Shown here in pieces: positions 1 to 8,373 of a stretch of DNA of 64,000 bases. Numbering within the stretch: position 1 is the first letter of the stretch; every line of letters starts with the position of its first letter. Source of the stretch: Flavobacteriaceae bacterium (GTDB taxonomy: Bacteria; Bacteroidota; Bacteroidia; Flavobacteriales; Flavobacteriaceae); contig JABDIV010000052.1 of the NCBI GenBank assembly GCA_013003555.1, forward strand, positions 248,001 to 312,000, in the 5' to 3' direction. A model generated the notes under the pieces. It did no database searches. It saw only the letters and a list, made by a program, of their open reading frames with translations, and was not told the origin of the DNA. The translations under genes were made by a program, and so were the position numbers.

Positions 1-545
1 AAAATATTTCGGGCAATGGCTTCGCCTTGTCCCCGTTCTTCGGCATCCATCCCGGGATATGCGCCAGGTGTATCGATTAAGGTAACGACGGGAATACCAA
101 ATTTCTCGGCAGATTTCATAAGTCGGAGCGCTTTGCGATAACCTTCAGGTTTGGCCATTCCGAAGTTTCGGTACTGACGGGTTTTTGTATTGGATCCCTT
201 TTGCTGACCGATGAACATATAGGACTGATCTCCAATCTTGCCAAGACCACCTATCATGGCTTTGTCATCCCAGAAATTGCGATCGCCATGTAGTTCCAGA
301 AAACTATCCCCGCATAAGGCCTTGATGTAATCCAGGGTATATGGCCTGCTTGGGTGACGTGATAATTGAACGCGCTGCCATGGGGTTAATTTCCCATAAA
401 TATCTTTCTTGGTTTGATCTAATTTCTTTTCAATTTGCTTGCAAGTCTCGGTAACGTCAACATCGCTTTCCTCACCGATAAGTTGGCATTTCTGAAGTTG
501 TTCCTCCAACTCCTTAATGGGTAGTTCAAATTCCAGATATTCCAT
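1..545 (-). CDS. accA: Acetyl-CoA carboxylase carboxyltransferase subunit alpha, partial
   Basis: Cytoplasmic subunit that, with AccD, transfers the carboxyl group from carboxybiotin to acetyl-CoA to give malonyl-CoA, the first committed step of fatty acid synthesis. Reading down from an ATG at 545 gives [16 protein letters not shown], then the family blocks [35 protein letters not shown] and [19 protein letters not shown]. The helical N-terminus followed by the [11 protein letters not shown] block is diagnostic of AccA. About 181 codons are present; the 3' end runs off the left edge of the window. It follows the EamA transporter gene by 31 bases on the same strand, so it may be the last gene of the tgt operon. 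Confidence 0.95.
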   Translation of the reverse strand, partial: MEYLEFELPIKELEEQLQKCQLIGEESDVDVTETCKQIEKKLDQTKKDIYGKLTPWQRVQLSRHPSRPYTLDYIKALCGDSFLELHGDRNFWDDKAMIGGLGKIGDQSYMFIGQQKGSNTKTRQYRNFGMAKPEGYRKALRLMKSAEKFGIPVVTLIDTPGAYPGMDAEERGQGEAIARNI

Positions 546-576
546 AGATATTTAAGTTAAACATCGGACTACAAAC

Positions 577-1470
577 CTACATAATTTTTTTGGCTTTCCG
601 TCTATTTTTGATCACACCATTAATCAGAACTGTGCTTATTATGAGAGCAGCACCTATATAAAATTCACCACTCATTCTTTCATCATCAGGGAACAACAGG
701 ATTGCTAATACAATCCCATAAACCGGTTCCAAATTATAAGTCAGTACAACAGTAAACGGACTTATAAGGCGCATAATGTAAACGGCCGCAATAAACGCAT
801 ACGCTGTGCAAACAGAACCTAAAATGAACAAGTACAACCAGTCTGTCCAAACCAGGTTAAAGAATTCTGATGAGAATCCCGATTTGCTGAAAGACAGAAA
901 CACAGAAATACAAAAAATACCGCTTAAAAATTCGTAAAAGGATATGACTGAGGCCTGATGGTGTTTTACAAATTTTCCATTAATCACAGCAAAAAGGGAA
1001 GAGAAAAGTGCCGAAAGAATTCCGAGGATGATACCGTTAAGATATTGAAATTCGGTTTTGGTTATCAGCCAGACACCAGCAATAACCAACACTCCGAAAA
1101 TAATCTCATAACCGATGATTTTTCTTTTAAAAAAGAGAGGTTCGATCAGAGAGGCAAAAAAAGCTCCTGAAGAAAACATGGCCAACGCAATTGAAATATT
1201 CGCCTGATTGATACTTTCAAAAAAAGTGATCCAATGTAAAGCTATAATCACTCCCGCTATTGAGAACTTAAGAATAGATAAAGGTCTAACCTTCAAATCC
1301 ACCTTTATAATCCTGATATATACGAACATTAAGATGCTCGCAATGACCATCCGGTACCAGACCAGCGGGATAGAACCGATGCTGATAAGCTCTCCCAAAA
1401 TAGCTGTAAAGCCTGCAATAAAAACCAGTACATGAAGATGGAGATAATTTTGAAGCTTAGCGTTTGGCAT
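577..1470 (-). CDS. EamA/DMT-superfamily transporter
   Basis: Predicted inner-membrane exporter of the drug/metabolite transporter superfamily. The 297 residues form about ten hydrophobic helices in the usual two five-helix halves, with loop features such as VWYRM in the first half and LEPVYG in the second (LTYNLEPVYGIVLAI), which is typical of EamA carriers. The substrate cannot be told from the sequence. The start at 1470 (ATG) overlaps the 3' end of the LptF/G-type gene by 14 bases, so translation is probably coupled. Length is normal for the family. Confidence 0.85.
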   Translation of the reverse strand: MPNAKLQNYLHLHVLVFIAGFTAILGELISIGSIPLVWYRMVIASILMFVYIRIIKVDLKVRPLSILKFSIAGVIIALHWITFFESINQANISIALAMFSSGAFFASLIEPLFFKRKIIGYEIIFGVLVIAGVWLITKTEFQYLNGIILGILSALFSSLFAVINGKFVKHHQASVISFYEFLSGIFCISVFLSFSKSGFSSEFFNLVWTDWLYLFILGSVCTAYAFIAAVYIMRLISPFTVVLTYNLEPVYGIVLAILLFPDDERMSGEFYIGAALIISTVLINGVIKNRRKAKKIM

Positions 1471-2533
1471 TATATAACAGATATGCTGCTAAAATACCAA
1501 AAAGGATGTTGGGAAACCACACGGCAAATAATGGCGGCAAGTCTGACTGCTCGGCCATGACACCAAAAACTTTATCGAAAAAGACATAAACCATAGCGAT
1601 CCCGATTCCGAAAGCTAAGTTAACCCCCATACCACCACGCCGTTTAATGGATGATACCGCCACTGCAATAATCGTCAATATAAATACCGAGATCGGAAGA
1701 CTCCACTTCTTATACTTTACAACCTGGTAACGGCCAACATATGACGACCCTCGTTTGGTTTCTTTATCAATAAAAGATGTGAGCTCATTATAATTAAGGG
1801 TCTCGGCAATGTACTTTACTGGCGTTAAGTCATCGAGATCAAACGTAAAAGTAGTGTCAACACGACGGCGATTAATGAGTGAATCTCCATTTTCGCCTAT
1901 AATTCGTTTCGTATAATTTGTGAGCCGGTAGGTACTGTCGGCCGGATTAAACATGATGTTTAATGCGCTGATCTTATAAACTAGCACATTATCCTTGAAG
2001 CGTTCCAGGGTGAAGTTTGAGCCACGTCGATCCCTGGTATTGAAATTGCTTACAAAGATAATTTCATCATCATTGATCTGGCGGTAGATATTAGACGTCT
2101 CCTTATCTTTTCTGCTTCCCTTAAGGTATTTATATTCGAACTCATTAAAACCTTTACTGGCTCGAGGTGCCAGGTACATCCCCAAAACCAGAGCAAAGAC
2201 AGCAACAATCGTCGCACCTATCATATATGGGCGCAGAAACCGCCAGAAAGACACGCCTGAACTGATAAAAGCGATAACCTCTGTATTGTTCGCCAATTTT
2301 GAAGTAAACCAGATCACTGACAGGAATAAAAACAGAGGGAAAAGTAAGTTCGAGAAATAGATGGTAAAATCAAGATAAAACCGTGTAATTTCGTTAAACG
2401 GTACCTCGTTGGCCAACATTTTATCGATCTTCTCGGCAAGATTAATCGTAATTCCAATAGGAATAAACAACAAAAGCATCAGCACAAAGGTGAAGATGTA
2501 TCGCTTTAATATGTACCAATCTAAAATTTTCAT
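1457..2533 (-). CDS. LptF/LptG-family permease (YjgP/YjgQ)
   Basis: Inner-membrane permease of the lipopolysaccharide export ABC complex (LptB2FG), which extracts LPS and passes it to the periplasmic bridge. The protein opens with MKILDWYILKRYIFTF, the amphipathic entry helix plus TM1 seen in this family. It has three N-terminal membrane helices, a large periplasmic beta-jellyroll region (about residues 125-260) and three C-terminal helices that include AVAVSSIKRRGGMGVNLAFG. I chose ATG at 2533; a TTG two codons upstream is also in frame but directly abuts the tgt stop at 2540. At 358 residues it matches LptF/LptG length. Which paralogue it is cannot be decided here. Confidence 0.88.
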   Translation of the reverse strand: MKILDWYILKRYIFTFVLMLLLFIPIGITINLAEKIDKMLANEVPFNEITRFYLDFTIYFSNLLFPLFLFLSVIWFTSKLANNTEVIAFISSGVSFWRFLRPYMIGATIVAVFALVLGMYLAPRASKGFNEFEYKYLKGSRKDKETSNIYRQINDDEIIFVSNFNTRDRRGSNFTLERFKDNVLVYKISALNIMFNPADSTYRLTNYTKRIIGENGDSLINRRRVDTTFTFDLDDLTPVKYIAETLNYNELTSFIDKETKRGSSYVGRYQVVKYKKWSLPISVFILTIIAVAVSSIKRRGGMGVNLAFGIGIAMVYVFFDKVFGVMAEQSDLPPLFAVWFPNILFGILAAYLLYNAKR

Positions 2534-2539
2534 GTTCAA

Positions 2540-3673
2540 CTAAAGTCGCTTATCCATCTGTTTGACCATTTTATCCTTCCACGATTTGAAATCGCCGTCT
2601 AAGATATGTTTTCTTGCTTCTCTTACCAACCACATATAAAAACCGAGATTATGAATGGTGGCGATCTGTCTTCCGAGAAATTCATTCGAAGCAAACAAAT
2701 GCCTTAGATAAGCTTTGCTATACTCGGTATCAACAAAGGTTAATCCCATTTCATCGAGTTCTGAAAAATCGTCCTCCCATTTTTTGTTCTTGATATTTAT
2801 AGTTCCATGGGCCGTAAAAAGCATTCCATTGCGGGCATTGCGGGTTGGCATTACGCAATCGAACATATCGATTCCAAGCGCAATGTTTTCTAAAATATTT
2901 ATCGGCGTCCCAACACCCATTAAATAACGTGGTTTATCTTCCGGTAATACCTCGCAAACCACTTCACACATAGCGTACATTTCTTCGGCAGGTTCTCCGA
3001 CCGACAAGCCTCCGATTGCATTTCCGGGTGCATTGGAATTTGCGATATATTCGGCCGATTGAATTCTAAGGTCTTTATAGGTACTCCCTTGCACTATTGG
3101 AAACAAAGTCTGGCTGTAATCATATATTGGCTGCGTCTTTTTAAAATGCGTTATACAGCGGTCTAACCAGCGATGGGTCATCTGCATTGAACGCCTGGCA
3201 TAATTATAATCGCACGGATAAGGCGTACATTCATCAAATGCCATAATAATGTCGGCACCGATCTGTCGCTGCACATCCATGACATTTTCAGGTGTAAAGA
3301 CATGATAACTTCCATCGATATGACTTTTAAATTTTACGCCCTCCTCCTTTATCTTTCTATTGGCCGATAACGAATAAACCTGATATCCTCCAGAGTCGGT
3401 CAGTATATTTCTATCCCAACCCATGAACTTATGAATCCCACCAGCCTGCTCGAGAATGGATATCCCGGGTCTTAAATACAGATGATAGGTATTACCCAGG
3501 ATAACATCGGGATCGATATCATTTCGCAATTCACGTTGATGAACGGTTTTAACCGTTGCCCCTGTGCCAACCGGCATAAAAATGGGGGTTTTAATCTGGC
3601 CATGGTCGGTTGTGATCAGTCCGGCCCTGGCAGATGATAAACTATCAGTTTTTAAAAGTTCAAAGGTCATCAT
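2540..3673 (-). CDS. tgt: tRNA-guanine transglycosylase (queuine tRNA-ribosyltransferase)
   Basis: Exchanges guanine 34 of GUN-anticodon tRNAs for preQ1 in queuosine synthesis. The substrate-pocket blocks ILTDSGGYQVYSL and IGGLSVGEP and the catalytic FDCVMPTRNARNG segment with its nucleophilic Asp are present, as is the C-terminal AYLRHLF followed by TIHNLGFYMWL. The usual C-terminal Cys-x-Cys-x2-Cys zinc ligands are absent: the matching stretch reads SELDEMGLTFVDTEYSKAY, with no cysteine. The 377-residue length is normal. The ATG at 3673 is followed at once by a second ATG. First gene of an apparent operon with the permease that begins right after its stop codon. Confidence 0.96.
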   Translation of the reverse strand: MMTFELLKTDSLSSARAGLITTDHGQIKTPIFMPVGTGATVKTVHQRELRNDIDPDVILGNTYHLYLRPGISILEQAGGIHKFMGWDRNILTDSGGYQVYSLSANRKIKEEGVKFKSHIDGSYHVFTPENVMDVQRQIGADIIMAFDECTPYPCDYNYARRSMQMTHRWLDRCITHFKKTQPIYDYSQTLFPIVQGSTYKDLRIQSAEYIANSNAPGNAIGGLSVGEPAEEMYAMCEVVCEVLPEDKPRYLMGVGTPINILENIALGIDMFDCVMPTRNARNGMLFTAHGTINIKNKKWEDDFSELDEMGLTFVDTEYSKAYLRHLFASNEFLGRQIATIHNLGFYMWLVREARKHILDGDFKSWKDKMVKQMDKRL

Positions 3674-3838
3674 TTATGCTCAAGCGGCTCAAAGATAAAT
3701 AACTTGTACTGATGACTTTCTTAAACACTTATTAAATTGTTAGCAAATAGAATTAATTCGTTAATAAGTGCCTCTTTTCTGCCTTTGAGAGACCCGGTCA
3801 ATAGCGTATTTTTAGGCCTTGAAATCTCAAGCAATAAT

Positions 3839-4684
3839 ATGACTTCCACTGAACATCTTGAGAATCTCGTCGTCCAGGTAAGGCGCGATATTCTTCGCAT
3901 GGTGCATAAGGTGAATTCGGGGCATCCCGGAGGATCACTTGGTTGCACCGAATTTCTTGTAACTCTGTTTAACGATATCATGGATCACGATCCTGATTTC
4001 GATATGAACGGTATCAATCAGGATATTTTCTTTTTATCAAACGGTCACATCTCGCCGCTCTACTACAGTGTTTTATCAAGGGCCGGATACTTTCCTGTTG
4101 ATGAATTGAATACCTTCCGGTTGATTAATTCCAGGCTGCAGGGTCACCCTACAACGCATGAAGGACTTCCCGGTGTGCGCATTGCCTCGGGATCTTTGGG
4201 TCAGGGCATGTCTGTCGCCATTGGCGCGGCCCAAACCAAGAAATTAAATAATGATTCGCACCTAGTTTATAGCCTCCATGGAGATGGTGAACTACAGGAG
4301 GGTCAGAATTGGGAAGCCATGATGTACGCTTCTGCTCATAAAATTGACAACCTAATCGCAACAGTCGACCTCAATGGTCAGCAAATCGACGGGGCTACAG
4401 ACGATGTATTGCCTTTGGGTAATGTTAAGGCAAAATTCGAAGCATTTGGATGGGTTGTTGTCGAAATCGAAAATGGTAACGATGTGTCATCCATTCAAAA
4501 AGGAATGGCTGAGGCAAAATCTCTGACCGGACAAGGCCAACCGGTTTGTGTACTTTTAAAATCTGTTATGGGGCATGGTGTTGATTTTATGATGCACACC
4601 CATGCATGGCATGGTAAAGCACCAAATGACGAACAATTAGAAATAGGATTAACCCAAAACCCAGAAACCGTTGGAGACTACTAA
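3839..4684 (+). CDS. Transketolase, N-terminal (thiamine diphosphate-binding) subunit
   Basis: Half of a two-gene transketolase, the pentose phosphate and carbon-fixation-type enzyme that moves two-carbon units between sugar phosphates. This half holds the TPP pyrophosphate and magnesium site: the HPGGSLG block near residue 28, the GSLGQGMS block, and the GDGELQEGQNWE motif (GDG with Mg ligands). An open frame reaches back to 3737, but homologues begin near this ATG and the 34 upstream residues look unrelated, so 3839 is preferred; this gives 281 residues. The C-terminal subunit gene follows after 16 bases. Confidence 0.93.
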   Translation: MTSTEHLENLVVQVRRDILRMVHKVNSGHPGGSLGCTEFLVTLFNDIMDHDPDFDMNGINQDIFFLSNGHISPLYYSVLSRAGYFPVDELNTFRLINSRLQGHPTTHEGLPGVRIASGSLGQGMSVAIGAAQTKKLNNDSHLVYSLHGDGELQEGQNWEAMMYASAHKIDNLIATVDLNGQQIDGATDDVLPLGNVKAKFEAFGWVVVEIENGNDVSSIQKGMAEAKSLTGQGQPVCVLLKSVMGHGVDFMMHTHAWHGKAPNDEQLEIGLTQNPETVGDY

Positions 4685-4700
4685 AACAATCAGCAATACC

Positions 4701-5654
4701 ATGAAAACGTATACCAATACCGGCAATAAAGACACACGATCGGGCTTTGGAGCAGGTTTAACTGAACTCGGAAAAATTAACCAGGACGTCGTTGCCCTTT
4801 GTGCTGACCTTACTGGCTCTTTAAAAATGGATGAATTCAAAGCCAATCATCCGGAACGGTTTTTTCAGGTCGGTGTTGCCGAAGCCAATATGATGGGTAT
4901 TGCGGCAGGTATGACAATCGGTGGAAAAATTCCCTTTACAGGAACCTTCGCCAATTTCTCGACTGGTCGTGTTTACGACCAAATCAGGCAATCGATTGCC
5001 TATTCACATAAGAACGTTAAAATATGTGCTTCTCATGCAGGAATTACCCTTGGTGAAGATGGTGCAACACATCAGATCCTGGAAGACATCGGACTCATGA
5101 AAATGCTACCCGGAATGACAGTGATCAACACCTGTGACTTCAATCAAACCAAGGCTGCTACTCTGGCAATCGCTAAACATGTCGGACCCGTCTATTTGAG
5201 ATTCGGACGACCGAAAGTTCCTAATTTCACCCCGGAAAATCAACAATTTGAGATCGGTAAGGCCATAAAACTTCAGGATGGACATGACGTGACTATTGTC
5301 GCCACCGGGCATCTGGTTTGGGAAGCCCTTGAAGCTGCAAAATTGCTTCATGAGCAAGGTATTTCGGTCGAAGTTATTAATATTCATACCATAAAACCAT
5401 TGGATGAAACCGCCATTATTGAATCTGTAGCCAAGACCTCCTGCATTGTTACAGCCGAAGAACATAACTACCTTGGCGGTCTTGGGGAAAGTGTATCGCG
5501 CGTTCTGACCATGAATCATCCTGTTCCTCAGGAATTTGTCGCGACACAGGATACCTTTGGTGAATCGGGCACTCCGGCTCAATTGATGGAAAAGTACGAA
5601 TTGAACGCAGCGGCGATCGTAAAAAAAACCAAGAAGGTTCTTCAAAGGAAATAA
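4701..5654 (+). CDS. Transketolase, C-terminal (pyrimidine-binding) subunit
   Basis: Partner of the preceding gene; supplies the pyrimidine-binding and C-terminal domains that complete the transketolase active site. It starts MKTYTNTGNKDTRSGFGAG and carries the pyrimidine-domain block VGVAEANMMGIAAG, whose Glu activates thiamine diphosphate, plus CASHAGITLGEDGATHQ with the active-site histidines. The C-terminal swivel domain includes TAEEHNYLGGLGESV. An in-frame ATG at 4671 would overlap the upstream gene; 4701 matches the family's usual start and gives 317 residues. The pair forms a two-gene operon. Confidence 0.93.
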   Translation: MKTYTNTGNKDTRSGFGAGLTELGKINQDVVALCADLTGSLKMDEFKANHPERFFQVGVAEANMMGIAAGMTIGGKIPFTGTFANFSTGRVYDQIRQSIAYSHKNVKICASHAGITLGEDGATHQILEDIGLMKMLPGMTVINTCDFNQTKAATLAIAKHVGPVYLRFGRPKVPNFTPENQQFEIGKAIKLQDGHDVTIVATGHLVWEALEAAKLLHEQGISVEVINIHTIKPLDETAIIESVAKTSCIVTAEEHNYLGGLGESVSRVLTMNHPVPQEFVATQDTFGESGTPAQLMEKYELNAAAIVKKTKKVLQRK

Positions 5655-5662
5655 ACATGATT

Positions 5663-5702
5663 AATTGTCGTTTTTATTACATACATCAAAAAACGAACAA
5701 TT
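5663..5702 (+). promoter_or_regulatory. Inverted repeat ending at the start codon of the outer-membrane protein gene
   Basis: Arm AATTGTCGTTTTT (5663-5675) pairs with AAAAACGAACAATT (5689-5702) with a single bulged A, leaving a 13-base loop. The right arm ends one base before the ATG at 5703, so the structure in mRNA would enclose the translation start region. It could also be a DNA-level operator or act as a terminator for the transketolase operon, although no clear T tract follows it. Confidence 0.5.
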
Positions 5703-6335
5703 ATGAAACGATTAAAAAATGTAAAGACAACCTTAACTAATCCACACCAAAAATTCAAGTTTGTCCTTTTTGCCCTGGCCCTGACTCTTATATCGGGTTC
5801 TGCCCTGGCTCAGATCGGTACTTCTTATGGTTTGAAAGGCGGTTTAAATTACAATGCCAACGGTAATTATTTCGAATCTATCGGGGCAAATGCTCAAAAC
5901 CCTGATCGTAATATCGGTTACCACCTCGGATTATTCGGGAAATTTGGAAATTCCCTGTATTTCAGGCCAGAGCTCATGTACACCAAAACCAAGAGCGATT
6001 ACGACGGAGATGATTTCGATATGCAAAAAATCGATGCTCCCTTGCTGGTTGGGATAAAAGTTATTGGTCCATTAAGCGTTTTCGGTGGTCCGGCCTTGCA
6101 ATACATTCTTGACAGTGATTTCGATGGAATCGCGATTAACGATGTTGAAAACGATTTCTCAGTCGGACTCAATTTCGGAATCGGTCTTAACTTGAATAAG
6201 ATTGGAATTGACCTTCGTTACGAAAGAGGGTTTTCTGAAAATGAAGCCCGGTTTTTAAGTAACAATAATATTGGAACAAGCCGTTTGGATACCCGGCCAG
6301 ATCAACTCATTCTGAGTTTTTCGGTCGCACTATAA
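5703..6335 (+). CDS. Outer-membrane beta-barrel protein (PorT-like family)
   Basis: Small eight-strand-type barrel of unknown specific function. After a basic N-terminus there is a signal peptide (FVLFALALTLISGSALAQ), then a mature chain rich in alternating polar and hydrophobic strands with glycine turns. Examples are GTSYGLKGGLNYNANG, LYFRPELMYTKT, IDLRYERGF and the closing strand QLILSFSVAL ending in a hydrophobic residue, as expected for BAM substrates. The layout matches Bacteroidota porin-family and PorT-like proteins of about 200 residues. It has a hairpin upstream of the start and an independent terminator after it, so it is probably a single-gene unit. Confidence 0.82.
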   Translation: MKRLKNVKTTLTNPHQKFKFVLFALALTLISGSALAQIGTSYGLKGGLNYNANGNYFESIGANAQNPDRNIGYHLGLFGKFGNSLYFRPELMYTKTKSDYDGDDFDMQKIDAPLLVGIKVIGPLSVFGGPALQYILDSDFDGIAINDVENDFSVGLNFGIGLNLNKIGIDLRYERGFSENEARFLSNNNIGTSRLDTRPDQLILSFSVAL

Positions 6336-6341
6336 CAGCAT

Positions 6342-6369
6342 AAAAAAACCGCCACCAGGCGGTTTTTTT
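6342..6369. terminator. Bidirectional rho-independent terminator
   Basis: The palindrome AAAAAAACCGCC-ACCA-GGCGGTTTTTTT lies between two convergent genes (outer-membrane protein and FKBP lipoprotein). Runs of T follow the stem on both strands, so it can end transcription from either side. Confidence 0.9.
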
Positions 6370-6371
6370 AT

Positions 6372-7400
6372 TTAACTTTCTTCACTGTAATCGATGTCGA
6401 TGGTATCATCGAGATAATCTGGAGTCCCATCAGAATTCGAATCAACGGTCTTGACGGTATTGATGGTAATTATCCCATCTTCTTCGCTTCGGTCTATTTC
6501 ATATTCACCATCTGCCAAAATGGGTTCTTCCTCTCCCATATTGGTATCAACGATATACTCGATTGATTCCAATTCATTTCGGGTTAATACGCCGTCACCA
6601 TCATCATCAGGATCAACAAAATTAGCCAGGCTGTTCCCATCGGTGTCATCATTGCTCAAATCAATGTCGGCATTCAGATCTTCAACATAACTTGGAATTC
6701 CATCGTTATCATGATCATTTACCTGAGATTGAAACAGATCAAAAGCAAACAACAAATTTGAATAAGGCAAAATACTTGCCGCTCCTCCTGAGTAATAACC
6801 CAATCCCGAAGGAAGGAACATAACTCCAACTCCGGCATTATTAAAAGTTACCGTGCCATCTCCATTCAAAACAAAGTTTTCAGCATTATTGAATTGAGGT
6901 ACTGCCCTGCTCCAGCCGGGAACAAGAATCGACATGTCGAAAACAACCGAATTGGCCGAACTATCAAACAAGGAACCGTCCTGCAAATATCCTTTATAAT
7001 TTACCCTGATCTGATCGGAAAATTTAGGTGATGTGTCTCCACCACCCTGATTTAATCTTAGGATATAGTATTCATAATCGACCTCAAGAAAGACCGTTGT
7101 ATGGGTTTCAATTGCATCTATCAATAAGGTATGACCATCAGGCAGCATTTCACCCGATTCTAATTCTGTAATTAAAAGGTCATCGATAGTAGGATTCATA
7201 CTGGCCGCAAAATCGGCTGAGTTATAATAATGTGTCTGAAGGTAGCCCTGAAGAGAATCTCTATCTACTATTTGTTGTTCTGTTCTGTCCCTTTCCGGGA
7301 TGGAGGTTATTGAATCATCATCATTTCTGCAAGCGCTAAAACCAATCAAAAGGAGGAGAATAAAACTTAGGAGTAAATTTTTAATTCCTGTCTGTTTCAT
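6372..7400 (-). CDS. FKBP-type peptidyl-prolyl isomerase lipoprotein with Asp-rich calcium-type repeats
   Basis: Predicted periplasmic or surface lipoprotein that catalyses proline isomerisation. Signal peptide MKQTGIKNLLLSFILLLLIG ends in FSAC, giving a lipid-modified Cys. A FKBP-like domain follows, with IRVNYKGYLQDGSLFDSS, VVFDMSILVPGWSRAV and VMFLPSGLGYYSG; these match the VxYxGxLxDGxxFDSS and I/VPSxLAYG blocks. The C-terminal third has DHDNDGIPSYVED, DDDGDGVLTRNE and DSNSDGTPDYLDD, which resemble thrombospondin type 3/EF-hand calcium loops. An ATG at 7421 is in frame, but 7400 starts the signal peptide cleanly. FKBP lipoproteins of gliding bacteroidetes are the nearest known relatives. 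Confidence 0.85.
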   Translation of the reverse strand: MKQTGIKNLLLSFILLLLIGFSACRNDDDSITSIPERDRTEQQIVDRDSLQGYLQTHYYNSADFAASMNPTIDDLLITELESGEMLPDGHTLLIDAIETHTTVFLEVDYEYYILRLNQGGGDTSPKFSDQIRVNYKGYLQDGSLFDSSANSVVFDMSILVPGWSRAVPQFNNAENFVLNGDGTVTFNNAGVGVMFLPSGLGYYSGGAASILPYSNLLFAFDLFQSQVNDHDNDGIPSYVEDLNADIDLSNDDTDGNSLANFVDPDDDGDGVLTRNELESIEYIVDTNMGEEEPILADGEYEIDRSEEDGIITINTVKTVDSNSDGTPDYLDDTIDIDYSEES

Positions 7401-7474
7401 ATTGCTTATTTTTGGGTGCAAGATACAATTTTATGGCATTAAAAGTAATCCTATAACGCCAATTTCTGGATTTT

Positions 7475-7846
7475 ATGCGTGTTGATAAATACCTTTGGTG
7501 TGTGCGATATTTTAAAACCCGAAACCTGGCTTCAGTGGCCTGTAGGAAGGGTCAGGTCAAGATTAATGGAGAGCAGTGTAAACCGAGTCGAGATGTATAC
7601 ATTGGGGACGACATTCTAGTTAGAAAGAACCAGGTAAATTTCCAGATGAAGGTTCTTGATATACCACCATCTCGGGTTGGCGCAAAACTTGTCGATATCT
7701 ATCGCAAGGATACAACACCTTCAAAAGAATATGAACTAATCAAATTACTCAAATTACATAAGGACAGTCATCGTAAAAAAGGAGAAGGACGGCCCACTAA
7801 AAAAGACCGCCGTGATATGGACGACTATTATGACCAAAATGAGTAA
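7475..7846 (+). CDS. S4-domain RNA-binding protein (Hsp15-like)
   Basis: Short cytoplasmic RNA-binding protein of the Hsp15/HslR type, whose E. coli member binds 50S subunits carrying stalled nascent chains. The S4 fold is at the very N-terminus: MRVDKYLWCVRYFKTRNLA, then CRKGQVKINGEQCKPSRDV and GDDILVRKN. A basic tail follows (KDSHRKKGEGRPTKKDRRD). At 123 residues it matches this family, not pseudouridine synthases, because no catalytic domain follows the S4 domain. It lies 23 bases upstream of the phosphoribosyltransferase gene on the same strand. Confidence 0.88.
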   Translation: MRVDKYLWCVRYFKTRNLASVACRKGQVKINGEQCKPSRDVYIGDDILVRKNQVNFQMKVLDIPPSRVGAKLVDIYRKDTTPSKEYELIKLLKLHKDSHRKKGEGRPTKKDRRDMDDYYDQNE

Positions 7847-7869
7847 TTTAGCTATTTAACAGCATAGCG

Positions 7870-8373
7870 ATGAGCAATAAATCGAACACTATTTTAAATC
7901 ACGAGGAGATCACCCATAAATTACGTCGGATCGCTTATCAGATTTATGAAAACAATGTAGATGAGAAAGAGATCATTTTAGCCGGCATTGCTGAAAATGG
8001 CTACGTTTTGGCTAAAAGAATAAAGACATTACTGGCTAAAATATCAGGCAAGCAAATAATTTTATGTAAAGTTTTTATCAATAAGAAGGATCCACAGTCG
8101 CCTGTGAAAACATCGCTCAAACCAGAGGAATATATGGAAAAGTCGATCGTGCTTGTCGATGATGTTTTAAATTCGGGTACTACCCTCATTTATGGTGTTA
8201 AACATTTTTTGAATGTACCACTTAAGAAATTTAAAACAGCGGTATTAGTGAATCGCAATCATAAAAAGTATCCTGTAAAAGCTGATTTTAAAGGAATATC
8301 ACTTTCCACCACATTGAAAGAACATATTCATGTCGATTTAGATGCTAAAGCTTCAAAAGCCGTTCTAGAATAA
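7870..8373 (+). CDS. Phosphoribosyltransferase family protein (type I PRTase fold)
   Basis: Type I phosphoribosyltransferase of 167 residues. The PRPP loop is clear: SIVLVDDVLNSGTTLIYGV, with two Asp followed by SGTT. The hood and base-specificity elements are too divergent to name a substrate. PyrR-like or hypoxanthine-type activity is possible, and regulation of pyrimidine genes is only a guess. Its 3' end overlaps the convergent shikimate kinase gene by nine bases. It probably shares a transcript with the S4 gene. Confidence 0.82.
   Translation: MSNKSNTILNHEEITHKLRRIAYQIYENNVDEKEIILAGIAENGYVLAKRIKTLLAKISGKQIILCKVFINKKDPQSPVKTSLKPEEYMEKSIVLVDDVLNSGTTLIYGVKHFLNVPLKKFKTAVLVNRNHKKYPVKADFKGISLSTTLKEHIHVDLDAKASKAVLE

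Noticed and set aside
5106-5645. 179-codon open frame on the minus strand
   Set aside because: It is antisense to the transketolase C-terminal subunit with no recognisable motif.
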